Positions 42,536-51,203 of a DNA stretch of 51,203 nt are shown here, piece by piece. Made by a program: the position numbers and the translations under genes. How positions within the stretch are numbered: position 1 is the first letter of the stretch; the number at the start of each line of letters is the position of its first letter. Source of the stretch: Candidatus Hatepunaea meridiana (GTDB taxonomy: Bacteria > Electryoneota > AABM5-125-24 > Hatepunaeales > Hatepunaeaceae); assembly GCA_030765125.1 (NCBI GenBank), contig JAVCDD010000355.1:1-51203 (forward strand), written 5' to 3'. The notes beneath the pieces were generated by a model. It saw nothing but the letters and a program-made list of their open reading frames with translations, ran no database searches and had not been told where the DNA came from.

Positions 42536-45500
42536 ATGTTAAGGAATCGTTTTTCTGCGGTTTTGTTGCTTCTTTCACTTCTTTTCATAGCAACCTGCCC
42601 AATTGCTGCTACCCAAGCAGCACATTCTGTCAACCACAACGAGTTGACAGCGGTATCGGTTGATCTTATTCAAGATAACCTCTTTGCAACCCGTCTCACG
42701 TTCAATGTTGACGAACTCGATCATCAACAGGTTGACATCAACGGTCAATCGTTCGACAAGTTCTCCATTGACGGTGAACTGACTATCGCTCAAGAAGGGT
42801 ACCCCGATCTACCCTGTGTATCGCGGATGATCCTCATTCCACCTCAAAGCGACGTCAAACTTAAAACAAACCAGATCAAATCCCACATCATCCAGGATGT
42901 TAATCCGATCCTGTCAGCTAATCTCGATAACAGTGATAAGCCCTGTATTGCCAAAGATCCCGATTATGCACGACACGAAGGTTTTTGGCCCCCCCAGCCC
43001 GTTGTAATTGGTAAGCCAGCCATTATGCGAGGGATTAGGATGGTGAGTGTAACCGTTTTTCCGATGCAGTATAACCGCTCTACAGGTCAGATGTGCGTCA
43101 ACGAGGAACTGGATTTCGAGCTGACCTACACAGGAATCGGTGAGAACATCGTTGCCAATCCCGAGCGCAACGTAAAGACACCGATGTTTAACAGGATTAT
43201 CAGATCGCTGGTTGAAAATCCGCCCACGCCCTCAAGGGATGACCCGTCAACTCAGGGTTCTATCCTTTACGTTACCGGGAATTGGGATGATGTTGTTGAA
43301 CGTCTGGAACCGCTTGTTGAATGGCGCAGACGGATGGGGTGGACAGCGGAAATCATTCGTGTTCAAAGTAATGGAGATCCGAATGTGATCAAGACTGCAA
43401 TCCAGGAGGCTTATGATGAATGGGATGTCCCTCCGGAATACGTGGTTATTTGCGGTCAGGGAAGAAACGGTCGTAATTTTTATATGGCTTGGTTTAATGA
43501 ACGTCACGGCGCTGACTACCCTTATGAATGCGATCATCACTATGGTGAACTTGAAGGTGATGATGTATTGCCGGAAGCTGCTATTGGCAGGCTTCCATTT
43601 CAGACAACCGAAATGCTAAGTGGCGTTGTTGAAAAGATAATTAATTATGAATCAGACCCTTATATCGGCGATGACGAGGAAGAGGGATGGCAGAAAAGAG
43701 CCGCAGTAGCAGCCGCGGATCCGCGTAGCGGACTATCTACTAATGACGTAAGCCGCTGGGTGAAAAATCTACTTTTACGCCACGGTTATGATGACGTTGG
43801 CGAGTTCCGCTTTCAAGGTAACCCAACCGATTTTATTAATAGCCATATCCAGCAAGGTATTAGTTTTTTTACTTTCAGAGGTTGGTATTTGATGAATGGA
43901 TTTCATTGTGACAATGTTGATAATTATAGAAACGGTGGAATGCTTCCCCTGGTTATACTTGCTACCTGTAATACCGGTGACTTTGCAGAGTTCCATTGTG
44001 ATAATCATAGCTATACAGAGAGATTTATTAACAACATTAATGGCGGCGCCATTGGAGCTATCGGAGCCGCAGGCGGCACTCACACACCCTACAACAATCT
44101 GATCATAGCCGGAACTATGCGAGGGATATTTGCAGATGAGATAACGACGCAAGGCTGGGCGTTAATGCGCGGAAAGCTTGACCTCTATCGAAACTATGAA
44201 GGCAGAGGCGACATCGCCCACCCCGAAAACCACGAACAGGAAAGCTGGTTGACGTCAACCTATATCTATAACCTGATGGGCGACCCTGCTGTTGATCTTT
44301 ACACCGATACACCCAGAGAATTGATCGTTGAGCATCAAGAAGAAATTAATTGCGGCGCAACTTGTTATGCTGTGCACGTTGCTTATGCTGATGACGAGGA
44401 AGACGCTGAGGATATTCGGGTTTGCCTCTATCAAGCCGATGTATTTCAGGTTGTCGGATATACCGATGAAGATGGAATGGTTGTTTTTAATCCGGATAAT
44501 GAATGGATTGACGATGGTGAAGTTATGCTGACCGTTACCGGACATAACCTGATGTCCTACCTTGCTGACATTGAGATCATTGATGCTGAGATGTTCATCG
44601 GAGCAGGTGAATGGGAGATTGAAAACGATGACGACGGCGCTAATCCAACCGATGAACTGAACATAACCGTCGAAATCGTCAACTATGGCGAGGAACAACC
44701 TGAAGGGGAACTATCATTGGTTCTCTCTACCGATCACCCGCAGCTTGAGGTTTTCGAAGCTGAGGCAAACCTTGACCAAGCCCCCCGACCCGGTGAAACC
44801 CTTGAAACGGACTTCTGGGTGCGGATAGGCGGAGGCTTCCCGGATGGTGGAAATGCTGTGTTTAACGTAACGGTAACTTGTGGAGATGTTGAATGGGTAA
44901 GTTCTATCAGCATTCCTGTAGAGAGTCCCAACCTTGAATTCAGCGAATTAGAATGGGTAGATGAACCGCTCGAACCGGGTGAAATGGCGGAAATGAGCAT
45001 TACTATCCAGAACATAGGATCGACTGCTTCCCCTGCATTAACGGCAACTTTAATAAGCCTGACACACACGGTAAGAGTAATTGGACAGGAAGAACAATTT
45101 AACCGGATTGATGTAGGTGAAAGCCAGACTTCAGAAGGCGCCTTTCGACTGAACGCTAACGGTCTTCATATCGCTGGTTCCCCAGCAGATTTCATACTTG
45201 TATTTGAGGCTGAAAACGGTTTTACGGACACATCCCGCTTTTCACTTGTAATAGGCGAAGCAGTTGAATCGGATCCGTTTGGTCCGGACAGTTACGGTTA
45301 TATATGCCTCGACAATCAGGACGAGGGTTGGTTTTCCACTCCAGAGTTCAACTGGCTCGAAATTGATCCGAATGAGGACGGCGATGGTGAAGATACGGAA
45401 CTTTCAGATACAGCAGAAGAAGACGACGAGAGTGTTCTGTTAGATCTGCCGTTCAGTTTTACGTATTACGGTGAGGAATTCGATCAGATAACAGTCTGCA

Positions 45501-47710
45501 CCAACGGCTGGATGGCGATGGGCAACCAGGTAAACCTATTTACTGGGCGCAACCGGCGCATACCCGGCGGTATGGTGGCGTCCGGGATGATATGCCCGTA
45601 TTGGAATGATTTACTCACAACACATGATGGCGGTATCTATTATTATTATGACGAAGAAGAGCATATCTTCATTGTGGAATGGTCAAAAGTAAGGCGACTA
45701 AGCCCGAATGGCGGAGGGGAACCGCTAATGACATTCCAGGCGATCCTCTACGACACCGAATTCCATCCATCATTTACGGGTGACGGCGACATTGTATTCC
45801 AGTATCTTGAAATTTCAAACACACGGCAATGCTTTCATTGGGACACGCCTTACGGAACCGTCGGCATCGGCAATCCGGAACAGACTGACGGGCTCGAATA
45901 TTCCTACTGGAACCGTTATCACCCGGGCGCTGTCCCGCTCGAGGACGAGTTAGCCATTAAATTTACCACTATGCCTGAAGGATTTGGTGGATCTACCGGT
46001 TGCATTCGCGGGACTGTTGTAGACGCTTCAAATGATGAGCCGATTGAAGGAGTTCTGGTCTCCTGCCGTTACACCGGTTGGACTGAAACTGATGGAAACG
46101 GTGAATATCTCATCACAGACGTCATTGCAGACATATTATTTCCCGAGACAATATCGGCATTCAAGGAATTCTGGGCTGATTATACTATCGAAGATTTAGA
46201 AGTTATTCCTGATGATACAATAGAAGTTAACATTGAAATGCTGCATCCTGAGTTCGACCTGGAACCACCCCAATTGAATGTTGCATTGGAACCGGTTGCA
46301 AGCTGCATCAGAAACGTTACCGCGTCAAATAATGGGAACAGTTCACTCTATTTCAACAGTCGCTACACTCTCCTGGTTGATGATGAGCAATCCGCTGCGC
46401 CACCGGCAGGAATAAACCGTAGCCCGGTTTCTCCGAAGCCGGGGAGCAAACGCGACGACCCCGACGATGCCTGGGATTTACTGCATAGCTGGAACGTCAC
46501 CGATACCGTTGATGATTATCGTATTAATGGAATTGAATTTGTCAATGACGAATGGATAATAACGGGAAGCTGTGGTGGTGATATGGTCAACTATTTCTAT
46601 TTCTTTGACAAATGGGGAAATTACATTGAGAGACTAGAACAACCTATTGATGACAGATATGGTTTACGTGAAATAGTATACTATGAAGGTAGTTTATTCG
46701 GCTGCCATACAGGAAACAATTATATTATGGAAATAGATATTGAAACCGGTGAGTTATTAAACACTTATGATCTTGCGGATCGTCTAACTTCGCTTCGCAA
46801 CATTACAGTTGATCCGGAGACCGGACACTTCTATGTCTCTTCGATATCAAATGATATTTTCGAGCTTGAACTTGTTGAGGACGAATTCCGAACAATTAGG
46901 CAATTCAGAACCAATGATCCACGCGATGGTGATAGAATTCGTAAATACGGACTCACCTGGTACAGGGACGATCCTGACGGATGTCCCCTTTATATTATTA
47001 ATAATAAGGACATTGAAGACGATGAGGATCAACCTGACATCTCGGTATTCAAGGTGAATCCGCAGACTGAGGAGATTCGATTTGTAACGAGTATTAGAAA
47101 TCTCGATCCAAATCTTCAGGGACGCGGTGGGATTTGCATTACACCTCGATGGAATAATATGGTGTGGGCTTTTGCAGCAATACTCGATAGTCCGGATGGC
47201 GACATAGCTTCAATATTTGAACTTGACTTTAACACAAGATGGATCCGTTATACTCCTCAACTGGATACAATAGAAGCCGGGTCTTCAATCAACCTTGAAT
47301 TTACCTTTAACGCCGCAGTTTTCGACACGGGGCGTTACGCCGTTGGTGTTGAATTCCATCATAATGCCTTCCCTGGAAGGACTGTACTGCCGGTATATCT
47401 ACTTGTTTACCTTAATGATATTAATCCGGCTGAAAACCAACTGCCATTGGAATATTCTCTATCTCAAAACCAACCTAATCCATTCAACCCCTTAACGGAA
47501 ATCGCATACAGCCTGCGCAACGCTGGCGATGTGAAACTTACGGTCTATAATATTTTAGGGCGTGAAGTTGCAGTTTTAGTCGACGAACAACAACTGGCGG
47601 GACGCTACAATGTCAATTTCAAAGCCCATGATCTGGTGGCGGGGATATATTTTTATCGTCTGGAAGCGGATGAATTCAGGGCGGTCAGGAAGATGGTGAT
47701 GGTGAAGTGA
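42536..47710 (+). CDS. C25 (gingipain-like) peptidase-domain protein with T9SS sorting domain
   Basis: A 1724-residue secreted protein. Signal peptide about 1-29; a propeptide-like region follows to about 220. The C25 domain runs over about 240-590, with YVVICGQGRNG, DDVLPEAAIGRLPFQT and the nucleophile region LVILATCNTGDF (Cys478). The expected His of the GHG motif is not seen: the aligned segment reads FFTFRGWYLMNGF (Arg448). Next come Ig-like modules, a region with DEGWFSTPEFNWLEIDP, a carboxypeptidase-regulatory-like module (CIRGTVVDASNDEPIEGVLV), a propeller-like part, and a C-terminal T9SS domain (NQPNPFNPLTEIAYSL to VRKMVMVK). Mature residues near 31-38 come from a translated hairpin repeat. 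Confidence 0.85.
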   Translation: MLRNRFSAVLLLLSLLFIATCPIAATQAAHSVNHNELTAVSVDLIQDNLFATRLTFNVDELDHQQVDINGQSFDKFSIDGELTIAQEGYPDLPCVSRMILIPPQSDVKLKTNQIKSHIIQDVNPILSANLDNSDKPCIAKDPDYARHEGFWPPQPVVIGKPAIMRGIRMVSVTVFPMQYNRSTGQMCVNEELDFELTYTGIGENIVANPERNVKTPMFNRIIRSLVENPPTPSRDDPSTQGSILYVTGNWDDVVERLEPLVEWRRRMGWTAEIIRVQSNGDPNVIKTAIQEAYDEWDVPPEYVVICGQGRNGRNFYMAWFNERHGADYPYECDHHYGELEGDDVLPEAAIGRLPFQTTEMLSGVVEKIINYESDPYIGDDEEEGWQKRAAVAAADPRSGLSTNDVSRWVKNLLLRHGYDDVGEFRFQGNPTDFINSHIQQGISFFTFRGWYLMNGFHCDNVDNYRNGGMLPLVILATCNTGDFAEFHCDNHSYTERFINNINGGAIGAIGAAGGTHTPYNNLIIAGTMRGIFADEITTQGWALMRGKLDLYRNYEGRGDIAHPENHEQESWLTSTYIYNLMGDPAVDLYTDTPRELIVEHQEEINCGATCYAVHVAYADDEEDAEDIRVCLYQADVFQVVGYTDEDGMVVFNPDNEWIDDGEVMLTVTGHNLMSYLADIEIIDAEMFIGAGEWEIENDDDGANPTDELNITVEIVNYGEEQPEGELSLVLSTDHPQLEVFEAEANLDQAPRPGETLETDFWVRIGGGFPDGGNAVFNVTVTCGDVEWVSSISIPVESPNLEFSELEWVDEPLEPGEMAEMSITIQNIGSTASPALTATLISLTHTVRVIGQEEQFNRIDVGESQTSEGAFRLNANGLHIAGSPADFILVFEAENGFTDTSRFSLVIGEAVESDPFGPDSYGYICLDNQDEGWFSTPEFNWLEIDPNEDGDGEDTELSDTAEEDDESVLLDLPFSFTYYGEEFDQITVCTNGWMAMGNQVNLFTGRNRRIPGGMVASGMICPYWNDLLTTHDGGIYYYYDEEEHIFIVEWSKVRRLSPNGGGEPLMTFQAILYDTEFHPSFTGDGDIVFQYLEISNTRQCFHWDTPYGTVGIGNPEQTDGLEYSYWNRYHPGAVPLEDELAIKFTTMPEGFGGSTGCIRGTVVDASNDEPIEGVLVSCRYTGWTETDGNGEYLITDVIADILFPETISAFKEFWADYTIEDLEVIPDDTIEVNIEMLHPEFDLEPPQLNVALEPVASCIRNVTASNNGNSSLYFNSRYTLLVDDEQSAAPPAGINRSPVSPKPGSKRDDPDDAWDLLHSWNVTDTVDDYRINGIEFVNDEWIITGSCGGDMVNYFYFFDKWGNYIERLEQPIDDRYGLREIVYYEGSLFGCHTGNNYIMEIDIETGELLNTYDLADRLTSLRNITVDPETGHFYVSSISNDIFELELVEDEFRTIRQFRTNDPRDGDRIRKYGLTWYRDDPDGCPLYIINNKDIEDDEDQPDISVFKVNPQTEEIRFVTSIRNLDPNLQGRGGICITPRWNNMVWAFAAILDSPDGDIASIFELDFNTRWIRYTPQLDTIEAGSSINLEFTFNAAVFDTGRYAVGVEFHHNAFPGRTVLPVYLLVYLNDINPAENQLPLEYSLSQNQPNPFNPLTEIAYSLRNAGDVKLTVYNILGREVAVLVDEQQLAGRYNVNFKAHDLVAGIYFYRLEADEFRAVRKMVMVK
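42627..42650. repeat. CTGTCAAC hairpin translated in frame
   Basis: CTGTCAAC ... GTTGACAG arms (8 bp) within the C25-like gene, coding SVNHNELT just after the signal peptide. It matches the intergenic hairpins at 29605 and 38767. Confidence 0.7.
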
Positions 47711-47715
47711 ATAAG

Positions 47716-47808
47716 AAAGTGAGCAAGTGAGAAAGTAAGAAAGTGAGCAAGTGAGAAAGTAAGAAAGTGAGAAAGTGTGAAAGTAAGAAAGTGAGAAAGT
47801 GTGAAAGT
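47716..47808 (+). repeat. Purine-rich short tandem repeat
   Basis: About 90 bp of GAAAGTGAG/GAAAGTAAG/GAAAGTGTG units directly after the C25-like gene. Units are 7-8 bp and irregular. All coding-strand purines except the T, so it is strongly strand-asymmetric. Confidence 0.85.
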
Positions 47809-47951
47809 CAGTAGATGCGACACTCTTGTCGCATGGTTTTATCCGCAGATTACGCAGATTTTTTCCCGTCTTTGCGAGGAACGAAGTGACGAAGCAATCT
47901 CTACCTAACCAGCAGAGATTGCTTCGTCACTTCGTTCCTCGCAAAGACGGG
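47808..47951. repeat. Composite repeat: CAGTAGATGCGACA hairpin, GCAGATTAC, 38-bp palindrome
   Basis: TCAGTAGATGCGACACTC hairpin (47808-47835), CCGCAGATTACGCAGATT, then a palindrome with 38-bp arms at 47865-47902 and 47914-47951 (CCCGTCTTTGCGAGGAACGA...). The same order occurs at 51043-51203. Confidence 0.9.
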
Positions 47952-47952
47952 A

Positions 47953-48199
47953 TAGTCCGGATTCGATAAATCCGGACTACTATACCATCATTCCACAATT
48001 CTGCAATAACGCAATCGGTTATGCCTTTAGCTCAGCAATGTATAAACTTAATAACACCGGAGTAGCGAAGCTTGCTACGCGTCCACTTAATAATACCGGA
48101 GTAGAAAAGCTTGCTGCATTCTTGTACGGTGGCGCATGCGTGTCTGCCTGCGAGCGCGCAGCAAGCTACGCTACTCCGGATGAGCTAAAGGCATAACCT
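47953..48199. repeat. Further palindromes, including a nested CCGGAGTAGC element
   Basis: AGTCCGGAT/ATCCGGACT at 47954-47981. Then outer arms GGTTATGCCTTTAGCTCA (48017-48034) and its exact complement (48181-48198) enclose three CCGGAGTAG-type units (two forward at 48058 and 48097, one inverted ending 48180). The gap 47711-48215 holds no gene. Confidence 0.88.
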
Positions 48200-48215
48200 G
48201 TAACGCAATACAACA

Positions 48216-51035
48216 ATGAAACAACTTATCATCTTATCCACTGTTCTAATCCTACTTTCACTGAGTTCTACGGTTAATGCACAGGACAGTTCGGGCGTAA
48301 CCAAGGTCGCACAAATCTACCATTATTGGTCAGGCGCTTATGATGTTATAACTGTGCGTAATACTGCTTACGTTTCCACAGGCAGTACCGGCATCGGGGT
48401 AGTACTTTTCACAGATAATAGACCGGCGTACGAGATCGGGTATAATGATGAAATCTCAGCATATAAATTAGCTCGTAATAGAAATCACCTGTTTACAACC
48501 GGTTATACGCGATTCGGCGAACGGATTCATGGTATGTTTGTCTTGACCTTATCAAATAGTCCGGAAATCGTAGGAATATGTGATATTGGATACCCGATGA
48601 ATGATATTGAGGTTGAAGGTGATTATGCGTATGTTTCAGCGGATTCGACAGGCTTGATAATCATCGATATCTCCGATCCGGAGAATCCTGAAGAGGTATC
48701 AACTCTCGAAACGGATGGTTCGGCAAGACGTATTGCATTGTTCGATGACTATGCCTGTATTGCAGACGGTGAAGAAGGTTTAATAATAGTAGATATTTCC
48801 GATCCTGAAGACCCTGAAGAAGTTATTAGAATTGACGTTAATGTTACGAATGTTACAGTCGATGATGATCTAATGTTCTTATCCGACGGTACTCAACTGC
48901 TTCGTATATACGATATTTCTGACCCGGAAGAACCCGAGCAGATTGGTGAGTATGAAACAGAAAGATGGTACTGGATGATCGAAGAGACCGCAGTGTTCGA
49001 TGAATATGTAATCGCAATAACAGGACGGGATATTCATATAATTAATATTTCTGATCCTGAAGAACTAAGATTAGCTGATCGTATAGGTTGCTACAATGTG
49101 CGCTTGGAAGATGTATATTTATCTGGTGATATTTGTTATATCGCTTCGCAGAGTGGAGTTAATGTAGGAGGAGGAATTTTGAAAGTTGATATTTCAAACC
49201 CACAACGTGTTGAAATCAGCGATGCTTTCTATATAATAGGATACCCGTGTAATATTGATATATACGGGAACTACGCTTTTCTGACTGAAGGTGAATATAA
49301 TGGCTTTCCCGAAGAATTTGATCTGACATTCCCTGGCGTAAATATCTTTAACATATCAAATCCACGTCGTCCTTCTCACGTTTGCCATTACGAGGTGTTT
49401 GCAGAACGATGTATAGATGTGGAAGTTGTCGATGATATTATGTATCTTACAGCGGGGTATGGAATGAAAATCGTAGACGTCAGTAGAATAGATCGTCTGC
49501 GACGAATATCCTCAATCAATATCAGAGTCCTGACGAGTAGCTTAACGATATCGGGCGACTATGCTTATATTGGCGCTTCATATCCTAATTATGGCTTATA
49601 TATTGTTGATATTTCCGATCCTGAAGAACCTCAAATAGTCAGTAGTATTCTTGAAATTAATGACGTGGAGCTAAATGCAAAAGAAGTGAAGATAGTCGAT
49701 GATATTGCATACATAGCAACCCACAATCTGATATTGCTCGATATTTCAAATCCCGAAGAACCGGAAGTCCTGGAAATAATCGATGACAGAAGAATTATGA
49801 ACTTAGATATTAATGATGATTATGCTTTTATAACAACTTATGGAATTGGAGATCATGTCCATGGTCTATGGGTGTTGGATATTTCCGAACCTGAAAATCC
49901 ACAATCTGTAGTTTTCTGCGAAACTGAATACATACCAAGCTTAATTGTTATCGAAGGGAACTATGCCATTCTGACATCTTTACGAGAGCGTCTGCTTAGG
50001 GTTTGGGATATTTCCGATCCTGAACAACCGGAGGAAGTTGGACATTACATTGATCCCAATATCCAGTATAACGGGAATGTAGCAATGACAGGCACTTATG
50101 CATTAGTTCCTGAATCTTCACACTTAGGTATCTATAACTGTTCGAGAGCAATGGGCGAAAACTCTCCGCCCCGCTGGACCAATCTACCAGGGGATACGTT
50201 GGAATGTATTGCAGGCAATCGGATAGCATTCGGTATAGACGCTGAGGATCCTGATGAAGAAGAAATCACACTTGAGATGATCTGCGATGAATTGCCGGAT
50301 TCAGCTAGTTTTATCGACAGAGGCGACGGTACTGGTAATTTCACATGGCGGACCGGCAATTTCGACTCCGGTGAATACCTGCCCCGTTTCATCGTTTCCG
50401 ATGGCGATCTTACCGATACATCTGAGGTATTGATCATCGTTCACGATGTCAATGAATCTCCTGAGTGGGTAGAGACCCCGCCGGATACCATCGAATTTGA
50501 GGAAGGTGATTTAATCGAGCTTTCTTTCGTTGCTTCCGATAATAACGATGATTTCCTCGAAATCTTTATGGTGTGGCAAAATCAACCGGATTCTGTCCGG
50601 TTTCAGGACAACGGCGACGGTTCGGCTCAGTTATTATGGCAGACAACTCGGGGTGATGCAGGGATATATCAACCGACGTTCTTAGTATATGATGAGGATG
50701 AATGTGCACAGTTCAGGTTGACGATAATTGTAAATGAGTTCACTGGAATTCATCATGAGTCAATAATACTTACCGAACTAACCCTTGACCCTGTTTATCC
50801 CAATCCTTTCAATTCAACAACAACCATTACCTATACACTGCCGACAACTTCTCTTATAACACTAAATCTCTTCAATCTTTATGGACAGAGAGTGAGGACA
50901 TTGTTTGAAGGTTTTCAGCAATCCGGCATTCACACGACGATTCTGAGCGCAAATAGCTTGTCATCAGGTCTATATTTCGTTAAATTAGAAGTTTCAGGAA
51001 AGATATTGACACGCAAGGTAATGTTGATAGAATAA
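48216..51035 (+). CDS. LVIVD-repeat beta-propeller protein with T9SS sorting domain
   Basis: A 939-residue secreted protein. Signal peptide 1-22 (ending VNA). Residues of about 30-640 carry many LVIVD-type blades, of the form GDYAYVS...GLIIIDISDPENPEEV, predicted to form one or two propellers. Two Ig/cadherin-like modules follow (SPPRWTNLPGDTLEC and SPEWVETPPDTIEFEEGD). The end is a T9SS type A sorting domain (YPNPFNSTTTITYTLP ... GLYFVKLEVSGKILTRKV). It is surface-exposed or released, and its ligand is unknown. The ATG has no Shine-Dalgarno site and abuts a CGCAATACAACA repeat arm. Confidence 0.88.
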   Translation: MKQLIILSTVLILLSLSSTVNAQDSSGVTKVAQIYHYWSGAYDVITVRNTAYVSTGSTGIGVVLFTDNRPAYEIGYNDEISAYKLARNRNHLFTTGYTRFGERIHGMFVLTLSNSPEIVGICDIGYPMNDIEVEGDYAYVSADSTGLIIIDISDPENPEEVSTLETDGSARRIALFDDYACIADGEEGLIIVDISDPEDPEEVIRIDVNVTNVTVDDDLMFLSDGTQLLRIYDISDPEEPEQIGEYETERWYWMIEETAVFDEYVIAITGRDIHIINISDPEELRLADRIGCYNVRLEDVYLSGDICYIASQSGVNVGGGILKVDISNPQRVEISDAFYIIGYPCNIDIYGNYAFLTEGEYNGFPEEFDLTFPGVNIFNISNPRRPSHVCHYEVFAERCIDVEVVDDIMYLTAGYGMKIVDVSRIDRLRRISSINIRVLTSSLTISGDYAYIGASYPNYGLYIVDISDPEEPQIVSSILEINDVELNAKEVKIVDDIAYIATHNLILLDISNPEEPEVLEIIDDRRIMNLDINDDYAFITTYGIGDHVHGLWVLDISEPENPQSVVFCETEYIPSLIVIEGNYAILTSLRERLLRVWDISDPEQPEEVGHYIDPNIQYNGNVAMTGTYALVPESSHLGIYNCSRAMGENSPPRWTNLPGDTLECIAGNRIAFGIDAEDPDEEEITLEMICDELPDSASFIDRGDGTGNFTWRTGNFDSGEYLPRFIVSDGDLTDTSEVLIIVHDVNESPEWVETPPDTIEFEEGDLIELSFVASDNNDDFLEIFMVWQNQPDSVRFQDNGDGSAQLLWQTTRGDAGIYQPTFLVYDEDECAQFRLTIIVNEFTGIHHESIILTELTLDPVYPNPFNSTTTITYTLPTTSLITLNLFNLYGQRVRTLFEGFQQSGIHTTILSANSLSSGLYFVKLEVSGKILTRKVMLIE

Positions 51036-51042
51036 TTGTAAT

Positions 51043-51203
51043 CAGTAGATGCGACACTCCTGTCGCATGTTTTAACCGCAGATTACGCAGATTACGCAGA
51101 TTACGCAGATTACGCAGATTACGCAGATTTTTCCCCGTCTTTGCGAGGAACGAAGTGACGAAGCAATCTCTCCCTAACCGGCAGAGATTGCTTCGTCACT
51201 TCG
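51043..51203. repeat. Composite repeat with expanded 9-bp microsatellite (cut by window end)
   Basis: TCAGTAGATGCGACACTC hairpin (51043-51070), then GCAGATTAC repeated five times plus a partial copy from 51078, then the CCCGTCTTTGCGAGG palindrome from 51134, truncated by the window end. It has the same module order as 47808-47951, but the 9-bp unit is expanded from about two copies to about six. Confidence 0.9.

Noticed and set aside
1-51203. Insertion sequence, phage or integrase genes
   Set aside because: Despite the repeat load I find no transposase, integrase, RAYT, Cas or phage structural gene in any frame listed or read.

Overview
The window reads as a chromosomal piece of an uncultured Gram-negative bacterium, most likely from a candidate phylum of the FCB (Fibrobacteres-Chlorobi-Bacteroidetes) superphylum. 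Three large secreted proteins end in a type IX secretion (T9SS type A) sorting domain with the NPFNP signature. There are also lipoproteins, an Omp85 protein and a second large predicted outer-membrane barrel. Many genes lack a strong Shine-Dalgarno site, and TTG or GTG starts look common. I cannot name the phylum from sequence alone; Zixibacteria, KSB1, Marinimicrobia or Electryoneota-like lineages would all fit.

Layout. 1-2.5 kb: ResB cytochrome c biogenesis protein and a HigB/HigA-type toxin-antitoxin pair. 2.7-4.9 kb: T9SS-sorted surface protein. 5.4-9.6 kb: an archaeal-type GatE amidotransferase subunit, an exported protein-isoaspartate methyltransferase and a 2TM potassium channel with RCK domains. 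9.9-14.8 kb: M16 protease, imidazolonepropionase and a DUF72 protein. 15-18.2 kb: GAF-GGDEF diguanylate cyclase and a glycogen-synthase homologue that has lost its active-site motifs. 18.5-26.5 kb: parallel beta-helix lipoprotein, a frameshifted small gene, then a three-gene envelope cluster (propeller-like secreted protein, about 1200-residue outer-membrane protein, Omp85). 26.6-38.7 kb: housekeeping block with a DUF2520 protein, glnS, tRNA-Lys, tRNA-Ala, SRP RNA, dnaX, ybaB, folP, rimI, accD, purL and tRNA-Arg. 38.9-51 kb: large surface proteins (nine-repeat carboxypeptidase-regulatory-like lipoprotein, C25-like T9SS protein, LVIVD-propeller T9SS protein).

The most unusual feature is an exceptional load of small palindromic repeats of more than ten kinds, filling almost every intergenic gap. 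The dominant family has REP/REPIN architecture: a (T)CAGTAG foot followed by a hairpin with a constant core (GACACTCYTGTC) and an outer stem that varies but stays complementary, often as inverted pairs. These elements also enter genes. The TAG of the foot is the in-frame stop codon of three genes. A 33-bp-period array is translated within the N-terminus of an outer-membrane protein. A 155-bp nested palindrome splits the signal peptide of the Omp85 gene, and removing it on paper restores a perfect signal peptide. Other palindromes sit inside further palindromes, as if insertion targets hairpin loops. No transposase is present in the window, so any mobilising enzyme (for example a RAYT) must be encoded elsewhere.

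A second point of interest is that GatE, a family I know as archaeal, coexists with glutaminyl-tRNA synthetase (glnS) in the same genome.
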